Shown here: in pieces, positions 1 to 6,995 of the stretch
How positions within the stretch are numbered: position 1 is the stretch's first letter
Layout: each line of letters opens with the position of its first letter
Source of the DNA: Acholeplasmataceae bacterium
GTDB taxonomy: Bacteria; Bacillota_I; Bacilli_A; Acholeplasmatales; Acholeplasmataceae
NCBI GenBank assembly: GCA_030656435.1
Contig: JAUSOA010000292.1
Span: forward strand, 1-8,685
Direction: 5' to 3'
Length of the DNA stretch: 8,685 nt
The notes under the pieces: model-generated
The model's input: the letters and a program-made list of their open reading frames with translations, nothing else
What the model was told of the DNA's origin: nothing
Databases searched by the model: none
Translations under genes and position numbers: made by a program

Positions 1-1
1 T

Positions 2-370
2 AAAATTATATATGCTGTACCACCGTTGATTAGATTGACATATCTCGGCATTTCCAATGTAAATAAGGAAGTTGTTGAAGCTGGTATTGCATTTGGATCA
101 ACTCAGATGCAAATGCTTAGAAAAATAGAATTACCACAAGCAATGCCAACAATTATGACAGGTGTAAATCAAACCACAATGATGGCGATGGCAATGGTTG
201 TTATCTCATCCATGATTGGTGCTGAAGGTATTGGTTCTGAAGTTCTTTTAGCGATGCGTCGTCTAGAAGTTGGTAGAGGATTCCAAGCTGGATTAGCAAT
301 TGTGTTTTTAGCAATAATCTTAGATCGTGTTTTACAAGGTATTGTTAAAAAACTAGAAACAAAGGAGTGA
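2..370 (+). CDS. Glycine betaine/proline-type ABC transporter permease, C-terminal part (5' end outside window)
   Basis: The frame is open from base 2, so the gene begins upstream; a TTG at 26 is an internal Leu codon, not a start. The 122 visible residues match the C-terminal end of ProW/OpuAB membrane subunits of compatible-solute (betaine, proline, choline, carnitine) importers. Residues 7-17 (PPLIRLTYLGI) are the family signature just before the cytoplasmic EAA loop. The loop itself lies at about residues 26-45 (E26-A27, G32, ending in I-E-L-P), which docks on the ATPase. Two hydrophobic helices follow, near residues 58-74 and 94-112. The TGA stop directly abuts the ribosome binding site of the ATPase gene 6 bases downstream, so the two are one operon. 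Substrate cannot be told from this fragment. A substrate-binding domain could be fused or encoded upstream; it is not visible here. Confidence 0.9.
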   Translation, partial: KIIYAVPPLIRLTYLGISNVNKEVVEAGIAFGSTQMQMLRKIELPQAMPTIMTGVNQTTMMAMAMVVISSMIGAEGIGSEVLLAMRRLEVGRGFQAGLAIVFLAIILDRVLQGIVKKLETKE

Positions 371-376
371 TGCAAA

Positions 377-1543
377 ATGGCAAGTATAACAATTAAAGAC
401 TTAACAATGATATTTGGCAATCCAAAAGGTATTAGTGAAGCATTTTTAATGATTGAAGAAAACAAAACACCTCAAGAGATATTAAAAGAAACCAACGCGA
501 CAGTAGCTCTCAATAATGTTTCTTTAGAGATAAACGATTCAGAATTGTTCGTTATTGTTGGTTTGAGTGGGAGTGGGAAAAGCACTTTGATTCGATGCTT
601 GAATCTCTTAAATAAACCAACAAAAGGTGAAGTGTTCATCGATGATTTAAATATTGTAAATCTTGAAGACAAAGATCTAAGAGAATTGAGACGTAAACGA
701 ATATCCATGGTTTTTCAAAACTTTGGACTCATAAGTCACCGTAGTGTATTGAAAAATGTTGAGTACGGATTAGAGATTCAAAATATGGATAAAATCAAAA
801 GAAGAGAAAAAGCAATGGAAGCTATTCAAATCGTTGGACTTAATGGTTGGGAAAATAAAAAACCACATGAACTGAGTGGCGGTATGAAGCAACGTGTTGG
901 TCTTGCGAGAGCAATAGCAACTGAACCAGAAATACTACTTATGGATGAACCATATAGTGCATTAGACCCATTGATTCGTAGAGAGATGCAAAATGAATTG
1001 CTGAATCTAGAAGATTATATCAATCGAACAATCGTATTTATTACACATGATATGAATGAAGCATTCAAGATGGGGGATCGAATTGCATTGATGAAGGATG
1101 GGGAGATTGTCCAAGTCGGTACCGCAAGCGAGTTTTTCAAAAACCCAGCAAGTAACTACGTCAAGGATTTTATTGCAGATGTGGATAAATCTCAAATATT
1201 AAAAGCTCGAGCAATCCTAGCTAAACCAACCTTACTAGCTAAACTTACTGATAAAAGAGTGGATTTAATAGAGAAAATGGAAAATAAAGAACTAACTTAC
1301 TGCTATGTAGTTGATGAAACAAATCTTTTTAAAGGTTATGTGACTTTAGATAAGTTAAAGAAATCTAGACGCATTACTATTGAAGCATTGGTTATAGAAG
1401 AAGAACCTGTTTTAAGAAACACATACATTAAGGAACTATGGAAAAAACTAGATGGTTCTAATTATAGTGTTCCAATTGTTGATTCAAGAGGAAAATTTAA
1501 AGGAATCGTTTCAAATGAAGATATTATATCCGCTTTAGCTTAG
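377..1543 (+). CDS. proV: Glycine betaine/proline-type ABC transporter ATP-binding protein with C-terminal CBS domains (ProV/OpuAA)
   Basis: This is the cytoplasmic ATPase that powers an osmoprotectant importer, paired with the permease just upstream. At 388 aa it has normal ProV/OpuAA length. The first 40 residues carry the ProV-type extension (IFGNPKG, then EEILKETNATVAL). Next come Walker A at 62-70 (GLSGSGKST), the Q-loop at Gln114, the ABC signature at 166-173 (LSGGMKQR), Walker B at 186-192 (ILLMDEP, catalytic Glu191) and the H-loop His224. Residues from about 275 to 388 form a tandem CBS region. In the OpuA family this region senses ionic strength and, in some members, binds cyclic di-AMP, so similar gating is inferred. 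The start is fixed by AAAGGAG at 361-367, about 9 bases upstream of the ATG and overlapping the permease stop. Permease-before-ATPase is the reverse of the usual proVWX/opuA order. The specific symbol could equally be opuAA, opuCA or gbuA. Confidence 0.93.
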   Translation: MASITIKDLTMIFGNPKGISEAFLMIEENKTPQEILKETNATVALNNVSLEINDSELFVIVGLSGSGKSTLIRCLNLLNKPTKGEVFIDDLNIVNLEDKDLRELRRKRISMVFQNFGLISHRSVLKNVEYGLEIQNMDKIKRREKAMEAIQIVGLNGWENKKPHELSGGMKQRVGLARAIATEPEILLMDEPYSALDPLIRREMQNELLNLEDYINRTIVFITHDMNEAFKMGDRIALMKDGEIVQVGTASEFFKNPASNYVKDFIADVDKSQILKARAILAKPTLLAKLTDKRVDLIEKMENKELTYCYVVDETNLFKGYVTLDKLKKSRRITIEALVIEEEPVLRNTYIKELWKKLDGSNYSVPIVDSRGKFKGIVSNEDIISALA

Positions 1544-1559
1544 GCTAAGCGGTTTTTTT
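1530..1559 (+). terminator. Intrinsic terminator of the betaine/proline transporter operon, overlapping the 3' end of proV
   Basis: Arms CCGCTT (1530-1535) and AAGCGG (1547-1552) pair. After a one-base T bulge, AGC (1537-1539) pairs with GCT (1544-1546) around a four-base loop. A run of seven T (1553-1559) follows. The hairpin starts inside the last four sense codons and contains the TAG stop (1541-1543), so the coding end and terminator share sequence. Confidence 0.88.
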
Positions 1560-1589
1560 GTTTTTGTGTAAAAAACCAACTAAAATAAG

Positions 1590-1625
1590 AAAAACCCTAT
1601 CCAATGGGGGGAAGGGATAGGGTTT
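1590..1625 (-). terminator. Intrinsic terminator of the pdxST operon
   Basis: An 11-bp perfect stem is formed by AAACCCTATCC (1592-1602) and GGATAGGGTTT (1615-1625), with a 12-base loop. Read on the minus strand it ends in five consecutive T followed by a T-rich stretch, and it lies just downstream of the pdxT stop. It faces the proV terminator across about 30 bases, so the two convergent operons each have their own stop signal. Confidence 0.82.
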
Positions 1626-1635
1626 AAATACGATT

Positions 1636-2205
1636 CTATCTAGCTTTTATAATAGATAGAAAGTATTCATGAATGTAGGTGCTATCTGTAAGTTCCGGAT
1701 GGAATGCAGTAGCAAGTTGATTACCTTCTTTAGCAGCAACTATTCTATCATTAACAATAGATAGTATTTCTACATTAGAACCAACCTTTGATATATAAGG
1801 CGCTCTAATAAAGGTCATCGGTATTTCGGTATCACCAAATAAAGCATTTGTGAAAAAGCTACCTAACTGTCTTCCATAAGCATTTCTTTCCACTTCAATA
1901 TCCATGGTTTGAAAATGTATATGTGAATCATTCGTAAGCTTTTTAGCAAGTAAAATCATACCAGCACAGGTTCCTAAAACAGGAAGTCCTTCCTGTATTA
2001 AATCCTGTAGTGGTTTAAACAATTCCAAGTCATGGAGTAGCTTACCCATAGTTGTCGATTCACCACCAGGTAGGATTAAACCATCCATACCTTTTTTTAA
2101 ATCCTTTAATTGTCTAATCTCAAAGGTTTTTACACCAAGTCTCTCTAATATATAATGATGTTCAATGAAAGCTCCTTGAACTGCGAGGATGCCAATATTA
2201 ATCAT
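1636..2205 (-). CDS. pdxT: Pyridoxal 5'-phosphate synthase glutaminase subunit PdxT
   Basis: PdxT hydrolyses glutamine and channels the ammonia to PdxS for de novo PLP (vitamin B6) synthesis in the DXP-independent pathway. The 189-aa length is standard. It is a triad-type class I glutamine amidotransferase. The N-terminus has the family motif GILAVQGAF (5-13), and PGGEST (47-52) forms the oxyanion region. The nucleophile is Cys80 in GTCAGM, and the triad closes with His169 and Glu171 in FHPELT. All catalytic residues are present. The ATG overlaps the pdxS stop by one base (TAATG), and a GAGG element lies a few bases upstream inside pdxS, which suggests translational coupling to keep the subunits balanced. 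The assignment is secure. Confidence 0.97.
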   Translation of the reverse strand: MINIGILAVQGAFIEHHYILERLGVKTFEIRQLKDLKKGMDGLILPGGESTTMGKLLHDLELFKPLQDLIQEGLPVLGTCAGMILLAKKLTNDSHIHFQTMDIEVERNAYGRQLGSFFTNALFGDTEIPMTFIRAPYISKVGSNVEILSIVNDRIVAAKEGNQLATAFHPELTDSTYIHEYFLSIIKAR

Positions 2206-3083
2206 TATTTGCCTCGTTCAGCCATTAAGAGTTCAATTTCAGATTCGTTGATACCGACCATAGCTTCGCCTAGGTCTTCAGAGATTTCAGCTAAAATCTT
2301 TGGATCATTGAAATTAGTTACAGCCTTAACAATCGCTTCAGCACGCTTTGCAGGGTTACCTGACTTGAATATGCCTGAGCCAACGAAAACACCTTCTGCG
2401 CCTAACTGCATCATTAATGCAGCATCTGCAGGGGTAGCGATACCACCAGCTGCAAAATTTACAACAGGAAGCTTTCCATGTTCATGGACATAACGAATTA
2501 AATCAAGAGAAACACCCAACTGTTTTTGCAAAACAAAGAGTTCATCATCGTGCATCGCTTGAATGGTTCTAATCTCTTTTTGAATCGCACGCATATGTCT
2601 TACCGCTTGGATTACATCACCTGTACCAGGTTCACCCTTGGTTCTAATCATTGCTGCACCTTCAGAGATTCTACGTAATGCTTCACCTAAATCCTTAGCT
2701 CCACAGACAAAAGGAACACTAAATTTAGTTTTATCAATATGATGAACATCATCAGCAGGAGATAACACTTCACTTTCATCGATATAATCAATTTCTACAG
2801 CTTCTAAGATTTGAGCTTCAACAAAATGTCCGATTCTGACTTTCGCCATGACGGGGATGGATACAGCAGCTTGAATTTCTTTAATCATCTTAGGATCACT
2901 CATACGTGAAACACCACCAACAGCACGAATATCTGCAGGTATTCTTTCAAGAGCCATCACAGCAACCGCACCAGCTGCTTCAGCAATTCTTGCTTGAGCA
3001 GGATTGGATACATCCATGATTACTCCGCCCTTAAGCATTTGAGCGAGTTCCTTATTTAATTTATATCTTTGATTTTGCATCAT
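2205..3083 (-). CDS. pdxS: Pyridoxal 5'-phosphate synthase lyase subunit PdxS
   Basis: PdxS builds PLP from ribose 5-phosphate, glyceraldehyde 3-phosphate and ammonia delivered by PdxT. The family forms a dodecameric (beta/alpha)8-barrel core decorated with PdxT. The 292-aa length is normal. Conserved features are Asp24 in GGVIMDV, the block ALERIPADIR (44-53), the imine-forming Lys81 in MAKVRIGH, and the second active-site lysine Lys149 in RTKGEPGTG with its glycine-rich phosphate loop. A later phosphate-binding block appears as FVGSGIFKSGNP. The start is supported by AAGGAGG (complement of 3089-3095) five bases before the ATG. A second ATG follows immediately (3078-3080) and would also suit the ribosome binding site, so the true N-terminus could be one residue shorter. 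pdxS and pdxT are co-transcribed and divergent from the putative regulator gene. Confidence 0.98.
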   Translation of the reverse strand: MMQNQRYKLNKELAQMLKGGVIMDVSNPAQARIAEAAGAVAVMALERIPADIRAVGGVSRMSDPKMIKEIQAAVSIPVMAKVRIGHFVEAQILEAVEIDYIDESEVLSPADDVHHIDKTKFSVPFVCGAKDLGEALRRISEGAAMIRTKGEPGTGDVIQAVRHMRAIQKEIRTIQAMHDDELFVLQKQLGVSLDLIRYVHEHGKLPVVNFAAGGIATPADAALMMQLGAEGVFVGSGIFKSGNPAKRAEAIVKAVTNFNDPKILAEISEDLGEAMVGINESEIELLMAERGK

Positions 3084-3093
3084 ATGTGCCTCC

Positions 3094-3122
3094 TTGAATT
3101 CTTTTCATGAATAGTATATACT
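3094..3122 (+). promoter_or_regulatory. Candidate sigma-A promoter of the MocR/PdxR-type regulator gene
   Basis: TTGAAT (3094-3099) and TATACT (3117-3122) are separated by exactly 17 bases, with the expected start point near 3129. The -10 overlaps the pdxST -10 through the 10-bp palindrome AGTATATACT (3113-3122), so the two promoters face through each other. Both polymerases could probably not occupy the site at once. The predicted start point falls within the CTGGTAT half-site at 3128-3134, which would allow self-repression. Confidence 0.5.
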
Positions 3123-3141
3123 TATAACTGGTATAGGTAAA
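3113..3141 (-). promoter_or_regulatory. Candidate sigma-A promoter of pdxST
   Basis: Read on the minus strand, a -35-like TTTACC (complement of 3136-3141) is followed after 17 bases by TATACT (complement of 3113-3118). Matches to consensus are 4/6 and 5/6. The start point would fall near 3106, leaving a leader of about 22 bases with the AAGGAGG site. The spacer contains the left ATACCAG half-site, a position where a bound regulator would affect polymerase. Confidence 0.6.
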
Positions 3142-3172
3142 TATTCAGATTAGATGAAAATAAGCATACCAG
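3128..3172. promoter_or_regulatory. Candidate MocR/PdxR operator: 7-bp inverted repeat CTGGTAT ... ATACCAG
   Basis: CTGGTAT (3128-3134) and ATACCAG (3166-3172) are perfect reverse complements with 31 bases between them. The related MocR regulator GabR binds ATACCA half-sites spaced by a few tens of bases, so the hexamer core here is a reasonable operator candidate. Half-site one lies inside the pdxST promoter spacer. Half-site two is about 60 bases upstream of the predicted pdxST start point, an activator-like position, and directly abuts the regulator's ATG. The repeats here are inverted, whereas in GabR they are direct. Binding is inferred, not shown. Confidence 0.5.
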
Positions 3173-4564
3173 ATGGATGATGATATGGAAAAAGGGAAAA
3201 AGCCGATTTATGTAGAGCTCTATGAACAATTTAAAAAAATGATTGTAGAAGGTAAATATGAGGAAAATCAAAAATTACCTTCAAAGAGAAAGCTTTCTGC
3301 TGATTTGAAAATCAGTCCTGTAACTGTAGAAGCAGCCTATCAGCAACTGATTGCTGAAGGCTATGTATACGCAATTGAAAAGAGTGGTTACTTCGTCTCT
3401 AAGAGAGTTGAGGTTATTTTAGGTTCTAAGGAAACAAAAATAAACATTGAAAAGAAAGAAGTTGAAGAAAAGCCTAAGTATCTTTATGAATTTAACACAA
3501 ATGTCGTAGACACATCATTATTTCCTAATGCTACCTGGGCAAAGCTATCTAGAGAGGTTTTATCTGAAAATCATCACGAAATGCTCAATATCACAAACCC
3601 TGAAGGAATGGTTGAGCTAAGACGTGAAATAGCAAGATATTTAGAGTTATATAGAGGAATGCAGGTAGATCCAGCACAAATTATTATTGGATCCGGTAGC
3701 TCATCCTTAATTAGTCTTTTAGTTGAGATTATTGGAAGAAAATCTCATTACGCGATGGAAAATCCAGGGTATTCAAAAATATATCATTTATTTCGTGGAA
3801 ATGACGTTCATTTATCCTTAATCGAATTAGATGAAATGGGAATAGATATCAATCACTTGATTTCATCTAATGCAAATATCGTACATATCACACCATCACA
3901 TCAATTTCCTACAGGAATTGTAATGCCAATTCAAAGAAGAAATGAATTATTAAACTGGGCAAATAAAAAGGAAGATCGTTTTATTATTGAAGATGATTAT
4001 GATTCTGAATTTAGATTTCAAGGGAAACCCATCCCCGCACTACAAGGACTTGATTATAATGAAAAGGTGATTTATATGAATACATTCACTAAAACATTAG
4101 CCCCATCCTTTCGTATGGGGTATATGGTACTACCGAGAAAGCTTTTATCTATTTATAATCAGATTAAGGGATATCATGGGTGTACAGTTCCAAACTTTGA
4201 GCAATATATTATGTATAAGTTCATGAAGGGTGGGTATTTTGAAAGACATGTAAATAGAATGAAGAATTATTATCGCCAAAAGATAGAGCTCATTATGAAA
4301 ATTGTCGAAAAATATCCTAAAATTCAATTGAAGGGATATGAGTCTGGACTTCATTTTCTAATGGAAATTGATTCGAAACTATCAGAAGGAGAAATGATTG
4401 ATGCAGCAATGAAAAACAAGATTAGAGTTTCTGGGTTATCTTCTTATTATCAAGGAGACTCTAATCATTTAAGTAAAGCATTAGTGATTGGATATTCAGG
4501 GATTGAGTTAGTAAAACTAAATCATGCGATGAATTTACTGATTCAAAGTGTTTTAGAAAAATAA
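3173..4564 (+). CDS. pdxR: MocR-family (GntR winged-helix plus aminotransferase-like) regulator, probable PdxR
   Basis: The 463-aa size is normal for MocR regulators. Residues about 11-78 form a GntR winged helix-turn-helix (PIYVELYEQF, LPSKRKLSADLKISPVTV, GYFVS). A charged linker (about 80-105) leads to a fold-type I aminotransferase domain (about 106-463). PLP-site residues are visible: Asp274 and Tyr276 in EDDYDSEFR, and the Schiff-base lysine Lys307 in TFTKTLAPSFRMGY. HITPSHQFPTG (238-248) is also typical. In this family the PLP domain acts as an effector sensor. The gene is divergent from pdxST, so a PdxR role (controlling PLP synthesis in response to PLP) is inferred; PdxR proteins in other Firmicutes activate pdxST. 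A GabR-like role is less likely because no gabT/gabD is adjacent. No clear ribosome binding site precedes the ATG at 3173; an in-frame ATG at 3185 is an alternative start. Confidence 0.88.
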   Translation: MDDDMEKGKKPIYVELYEQFKKMIVEGKYEENQKLPSKRKLSADLKISPVTVEAAYQQLIAEGYVYAIEKSGYFVSKRVEVILGSKETKINIEKKEVEEKPKYLYEFNTNVVDTSLFPNATWAKLSREVLSENHHEMLNITNPEGMVELRREIARYLELYRGMQVDPAQIIIGSGSSSLISLLVEIIGRKSHYAMENPGYSKIYHLFRGNDVHLSLIELDEMGIDINHLISSNANIVHITPSHQFPTGIVMPIQRRNELLNWANKKEDRFIIEDDYDSEFRFQGKPIPALQGLDYNEKVIYMNTFTKTLAPSFRMGYMVLPRKLLSIYNQIKGYHGCTVPNFEQYIMYKFMKGGYFERHVNRMKNYYRQKIELIMKIVEKYPKIQLKGYESGLHFLMEIDSKLSEGEMIDAAMKNKIRVSGLSSYYQGDSNHLSKALVIGYSGIELVKLNHAMNLLIQSVLEK

Positions 4565-4765
4565 AAATAAGCACATTACAGATAATTTATTTGTTTAATA
4601 GGCCACATATGCCCTGTTTTTCTTATACTTTTGAGAGTAAAATGAAATCATCAAGATATAAATAAGCGATGGGGAATATTTGATGTCAAAGAAAAGACAT
4701 ATAAAACTTTGATCTATTATGAACACGAAATGGTGTAAATTCAGTGACACCACTTTACAAATTGG
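4565..4765. other. Intergenic region between pdxR and the ABC-permease gene
   Basis: No gene is seen. Just after pdxR a weak imperfect hairpin (GGC/GCC around 4602-4614) is followed by TTTTT and may be a poor terminator. Closer to the next gene, 6-bp inverted repeat arms TGGTGT (4731-4736) and ACACCA (4747-4752) flank 10 bases. They could be an operator or a small hairpin upstream of the start. TATAAA motifs occur at 4657 and 4700, but neither has a well-spaced -35, so no promoter is called. Confidence 0.4.
4731..4752. repeat. Short inverted repeat TGGTGT/ACACCA upstream of the ABC-permease gene
   Basis: The perfect 6-bp arms lie 38 bases before the preferred ATG (4790) and 14 before the upstream one (4766). 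There is no T-run, so it is not a terminator. A regulator-binding site is possible, but a chance repeat in AT-rich DNA cannot be excluded. Confidence 0.3.
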
Positions 4766-4789
4766 ATGTGGTTAACTTATTGTGGGGGT

Positions 4790-6790
4790 ATGAAAATTAA
4801 ACTATTGGAAATTAAGGAATTATCGAAGCTTTACGAATCTAGTAATCGTGTTAATGTACAAGCACTAAATTCTATTTCTGTAGATTTTGAATCAACAGGT
4901 AGAGTTTTTATTGTTGGCAAAAACAGTAGTGGCAAATCAACTTTATTGAATTTAGTAGGTGCAATGGATAAACCAACATCTGACAGTATTATTGTTGATG
5001 GCAAAAATATAAATAAGCAAAAAAGTTCATTTTTAGGAATCCTTAAGTATTTTAAGTTAATAATTCATAAACAATTTTTAATGATGCTACTGATTATTGG
5101 GTTGTTCAGTGTAGTTTTCACTATTTTCGGTAGTTTTTATGCCCTATATAAGTATGACTCGCATGATGCACTAGTAGCATCACTAGAAGAAAACGCAGAG
5201 TATGTTATTCCAGTAACAGAGTATGTTCATACTGCGAGATTTATTGATGATGAGCTAATATATTTCGGAGTTTTTCCAGTACAAAGAGGTCCGTTTACCG
5301 AAATCAGAGAACGCTTGAGTCATGTTGTAGCTAATAGAGCAATCATATTAGAGTCCTACTATATGCAGAAGAATTTTCAAGATTTTCTTGACTACCATAT
5401 AAGTATTGCTCCACCGTATAGTTTTTCTCCATACACTTCTACAAGTTTTACAGATGCTATTATCATTCATGACTTTAGCCAATTTCATTTAACTTTATTG
5501 CATGGTAGAACACCAGTTGAACCAAATGAAGTATTGATATATGATTATATGGCACATAATTTACTAAGTACAGATGTAATAGAGTTTTTAGATATGGAAG
5601 ACTTAATTGACTATACTTTGATTGATAAAGATACACAGCTTGAATTAAAAATATCCGGGATTATAAAATCTAATTATGAAAAGTATGCATATACACTGGA
5701 TGGAAATTACAATGACTATCCTTTTGAAACTAAATATTTGGCAAGACTACAGTCCATTTATGCATTGCCTGAATTCCTTGAAAAGTTAAAACTTGATGAT
5801 TCATATTTTTCATTTAATGAGATAACGTTTAAGAGCAATGTTAGCAATAACATTGATGAAGTAAATAATTACAATAAGTTTAGAATGATCAATAATTTGG
5901 AGTCTTATGAATTTATTGGTTCAATATTTGATTATGAATCAGGAATTGTATTATCGAAGCATCAGTTAGCTCGAATTATTAATGTTGATCCAAGTGAAAT
6001 TGATGCTAACTTAGTGGATTCATATGTCTTTGAAGGTGTTTTCAGGTACTTGTGGATTGATGAAAGTACAGACAAGACCTCGAGGGCGACTGTGGTTGTA
6101 CCAATCATTGGTGTATATGATAGTGATGCGTTTAATCCGAATGTTATTGATTTTTTACATGGACAGGACACAGATCACTTTAAACTCAATGGAACAACTC
6201 GAATGAACTATTTAATGTTAGGAACAAACTGGATAGAAAACTCAAAATTATTAAATGACATAAAATTACCATATCTACCATATTCGTTTTTTATTGAGAA
6301 TCCAGAATATGAAGAATATGGGTTTACTGAGTATACATCATATTCAATAATTATTGAGGAAGCAAGTGGATATGTGAAGTCAATTAAAAATTACGGTCAA
6401 AGTTATATATATCTAGCGTTTGGTTTATTAATTCTATCTCTTGTTGCCTATGTGCAAAGCTATAACAAAAAGCATTCTTATAAGATAGCTGTTATGTCTA
6501 TGCAAGGTGCTAATTATATCCATATTACAATTGTTATCGCAATTCATCTTCTTATCTTGATAACTATTGCATTTTTACTTTCAATCTTCCCAATCTTATC
6601 AAGAATTAGAGTGTTTAATAATGATTTAGCAAAAAATCTTCATTATGACGTTTTTTTCTTTTCGATGAATATTATAGATTTTTTGATTATCTATGGAGTT
6701 TCCATTATAGTTTTATTCGTGGGAATCATATTTACATTTTTACATTTCCGAAATAAGCAACCGATTAAAATGATGAAAGAGATCTTATGA
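4790..6790 (+). CDS. FtsX/MacB-type ABC permease fused to a truncated ATPase N-terminus
   Basis: Numbered from the ATG at 4790 (666 aa), residues 1-75 resemble the start of a LolD/MacB-class ABC ATPase: LLEIKELSKLYE, Walker A at 43-51 (GKNSSGKST), then LLNLVGAMDKPTS and VDGKN. The Q-loop, LSGGQ signature, Walker B and H-loop never follow. Within about 20 residues the chain passes to KSSFLGILKYFK, and membrane helix 1 starts near residue 96. A large extracellular part (about 121-538) precedes three C-terminal helices (about 539-558, 579-603, 628-653), the FtsX/MacB 1+3 topology, ending QPIKMMKEIL. Full ATPase-permease fusions of this class are about 150 residues longer, so an in-frame internal deletion is inferred; the product could not hydrolyse ATP alone. 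An upstream ATG (4766) would add eight atypical residues, and neither start has a good ribosome binding site. It may be a decaying remnant, or a permease served by another ATPase. Substrate unknown. Confidence 0.75.
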   Translation: MKIKLLEIKELSKLYESSNRVNVQALNSISVDFESTGRVFIVGKNSSGKSTLLNLVGAMDKPTSDSIIVDGKNINKQKSSFLGILKYFKLIIHKQFLMMLLIIGLFSVVFTIFGSFYALYKYDSHDALVASLEENAEYVIPVTEYVHTARFIDDELIYFGVFPVQRGPFTEIRERLSHVVANRAIILESYYMQKNFQDFLDYHISIAPPYSFSPYTSTSFTDAIIIHDFSQFHLTLLHGRTPVEPNEVLIYDYMAHNLLSTDVIEFLDMEDLIDYTLIDKDTQLELKISGIIKSNYEKYAYTLDGNYNDYPFETKYLARLQSIYALPEFLEKLKLDDSYFSFNEITFKSNVSNNIDEVNNYNKFRMINNLESYEFIGSIFDYESGIVLSKHQLARIINVDPSEIDANLVDSYVFEGVFRYLWIDESTDKTSRATVVVPIIGVYDSDAFNPNVIDFLHGQDTDHFKLNGTTRMNYLMLGTNWIENSKLLNDIKLPYLPYSFFIENPEYEEYGFTEYTSYSIIIEEASGYVKSIKNYGQSYIYLAFGLLILSLVAYVQSYNKKHSYKIAVMSMQGANYIHITIVIAIHLLILITIAFLLSIFPILSRIRVFNNDLAKNLHYDVFFFSMNIIDFLIIYGVSIIVLFVGIIFTFLHFRNKQPIKMMKEIL

Positions 6791-6816
6791 GTAAAATGGG
6801 AAATATTAATTTTGAC

Positions 6817-6844
6817 TTGTGCACAAAACAAATGAATTCATTTG
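6817..6844. repeat. Two adjacent perfect palindromes just after the ABC-permease gene
   Basis: TTGTGCACAA (6817-6826) is followed two bases later by the 16-bp palindrome CAAATGAATTCATTTG (6829-6844). Both are perfect. They lie 27-54 bases past the stop. There is no adjoining T-run, so termination is unlikely; a protein-binding site or remnant of an earlier insertion is possible. Confidence 0.4.
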
Positions 6845-6847
6845 GCT

Positions 6848-6876
6848 AAAACATGCAAGAAACATGGTTTTATTTT
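6848..6876 (+). terminator. Weak terminator-like hairpin after the ABC-permease gene
   Basis: AAAACATG (6848-6855) pairs with CATGGTTTT (6863-6871) with one bulged G and a 7-base loop, followed by ATTTT. The stem is AT-rich and the U-tract is short, so it is a poor terminator. It is the only candidate after this gene and could also act weakly on the opposite strand. Confidence 0.3.
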
Positions 6877-6995
6877 AATTGTATTCAATCCTTTCTTTGT
6901 AGCAGAAGAGAGGATTTTCAGTTATCTTCCAATACTGTATTGCATGCTTATAAGATCTTTATTTCAATGATACATACCTTAATCTTTTTTCATGG

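Noticed and set aside
26..28. TTG as a start codon for the first gene
   Set aside because: The frame is open back to base 2 and the upstream codons encode conserved ProW-family residues (KIIYAVPP), so TTG is internal.
169..465. Minus-strand open frame of 98 codons across the permease-proV junction
   Set aside because: Antisense to two well-supported genes and has no recognisable protein features.
2155..2493. Plus-strand open frame of 112 codons
   Set aside because: Lies antisense to the pdxT-pdxS junction, both secure genes; codon pattern and protein look like a shadow frame.
6024..6206. Plus-strand open frame of 60 codons inside the ABC-permease gene
   Set aside because: Overlaps the long permease frame; no ribosome binding site or conserved motif; a shadow frame.
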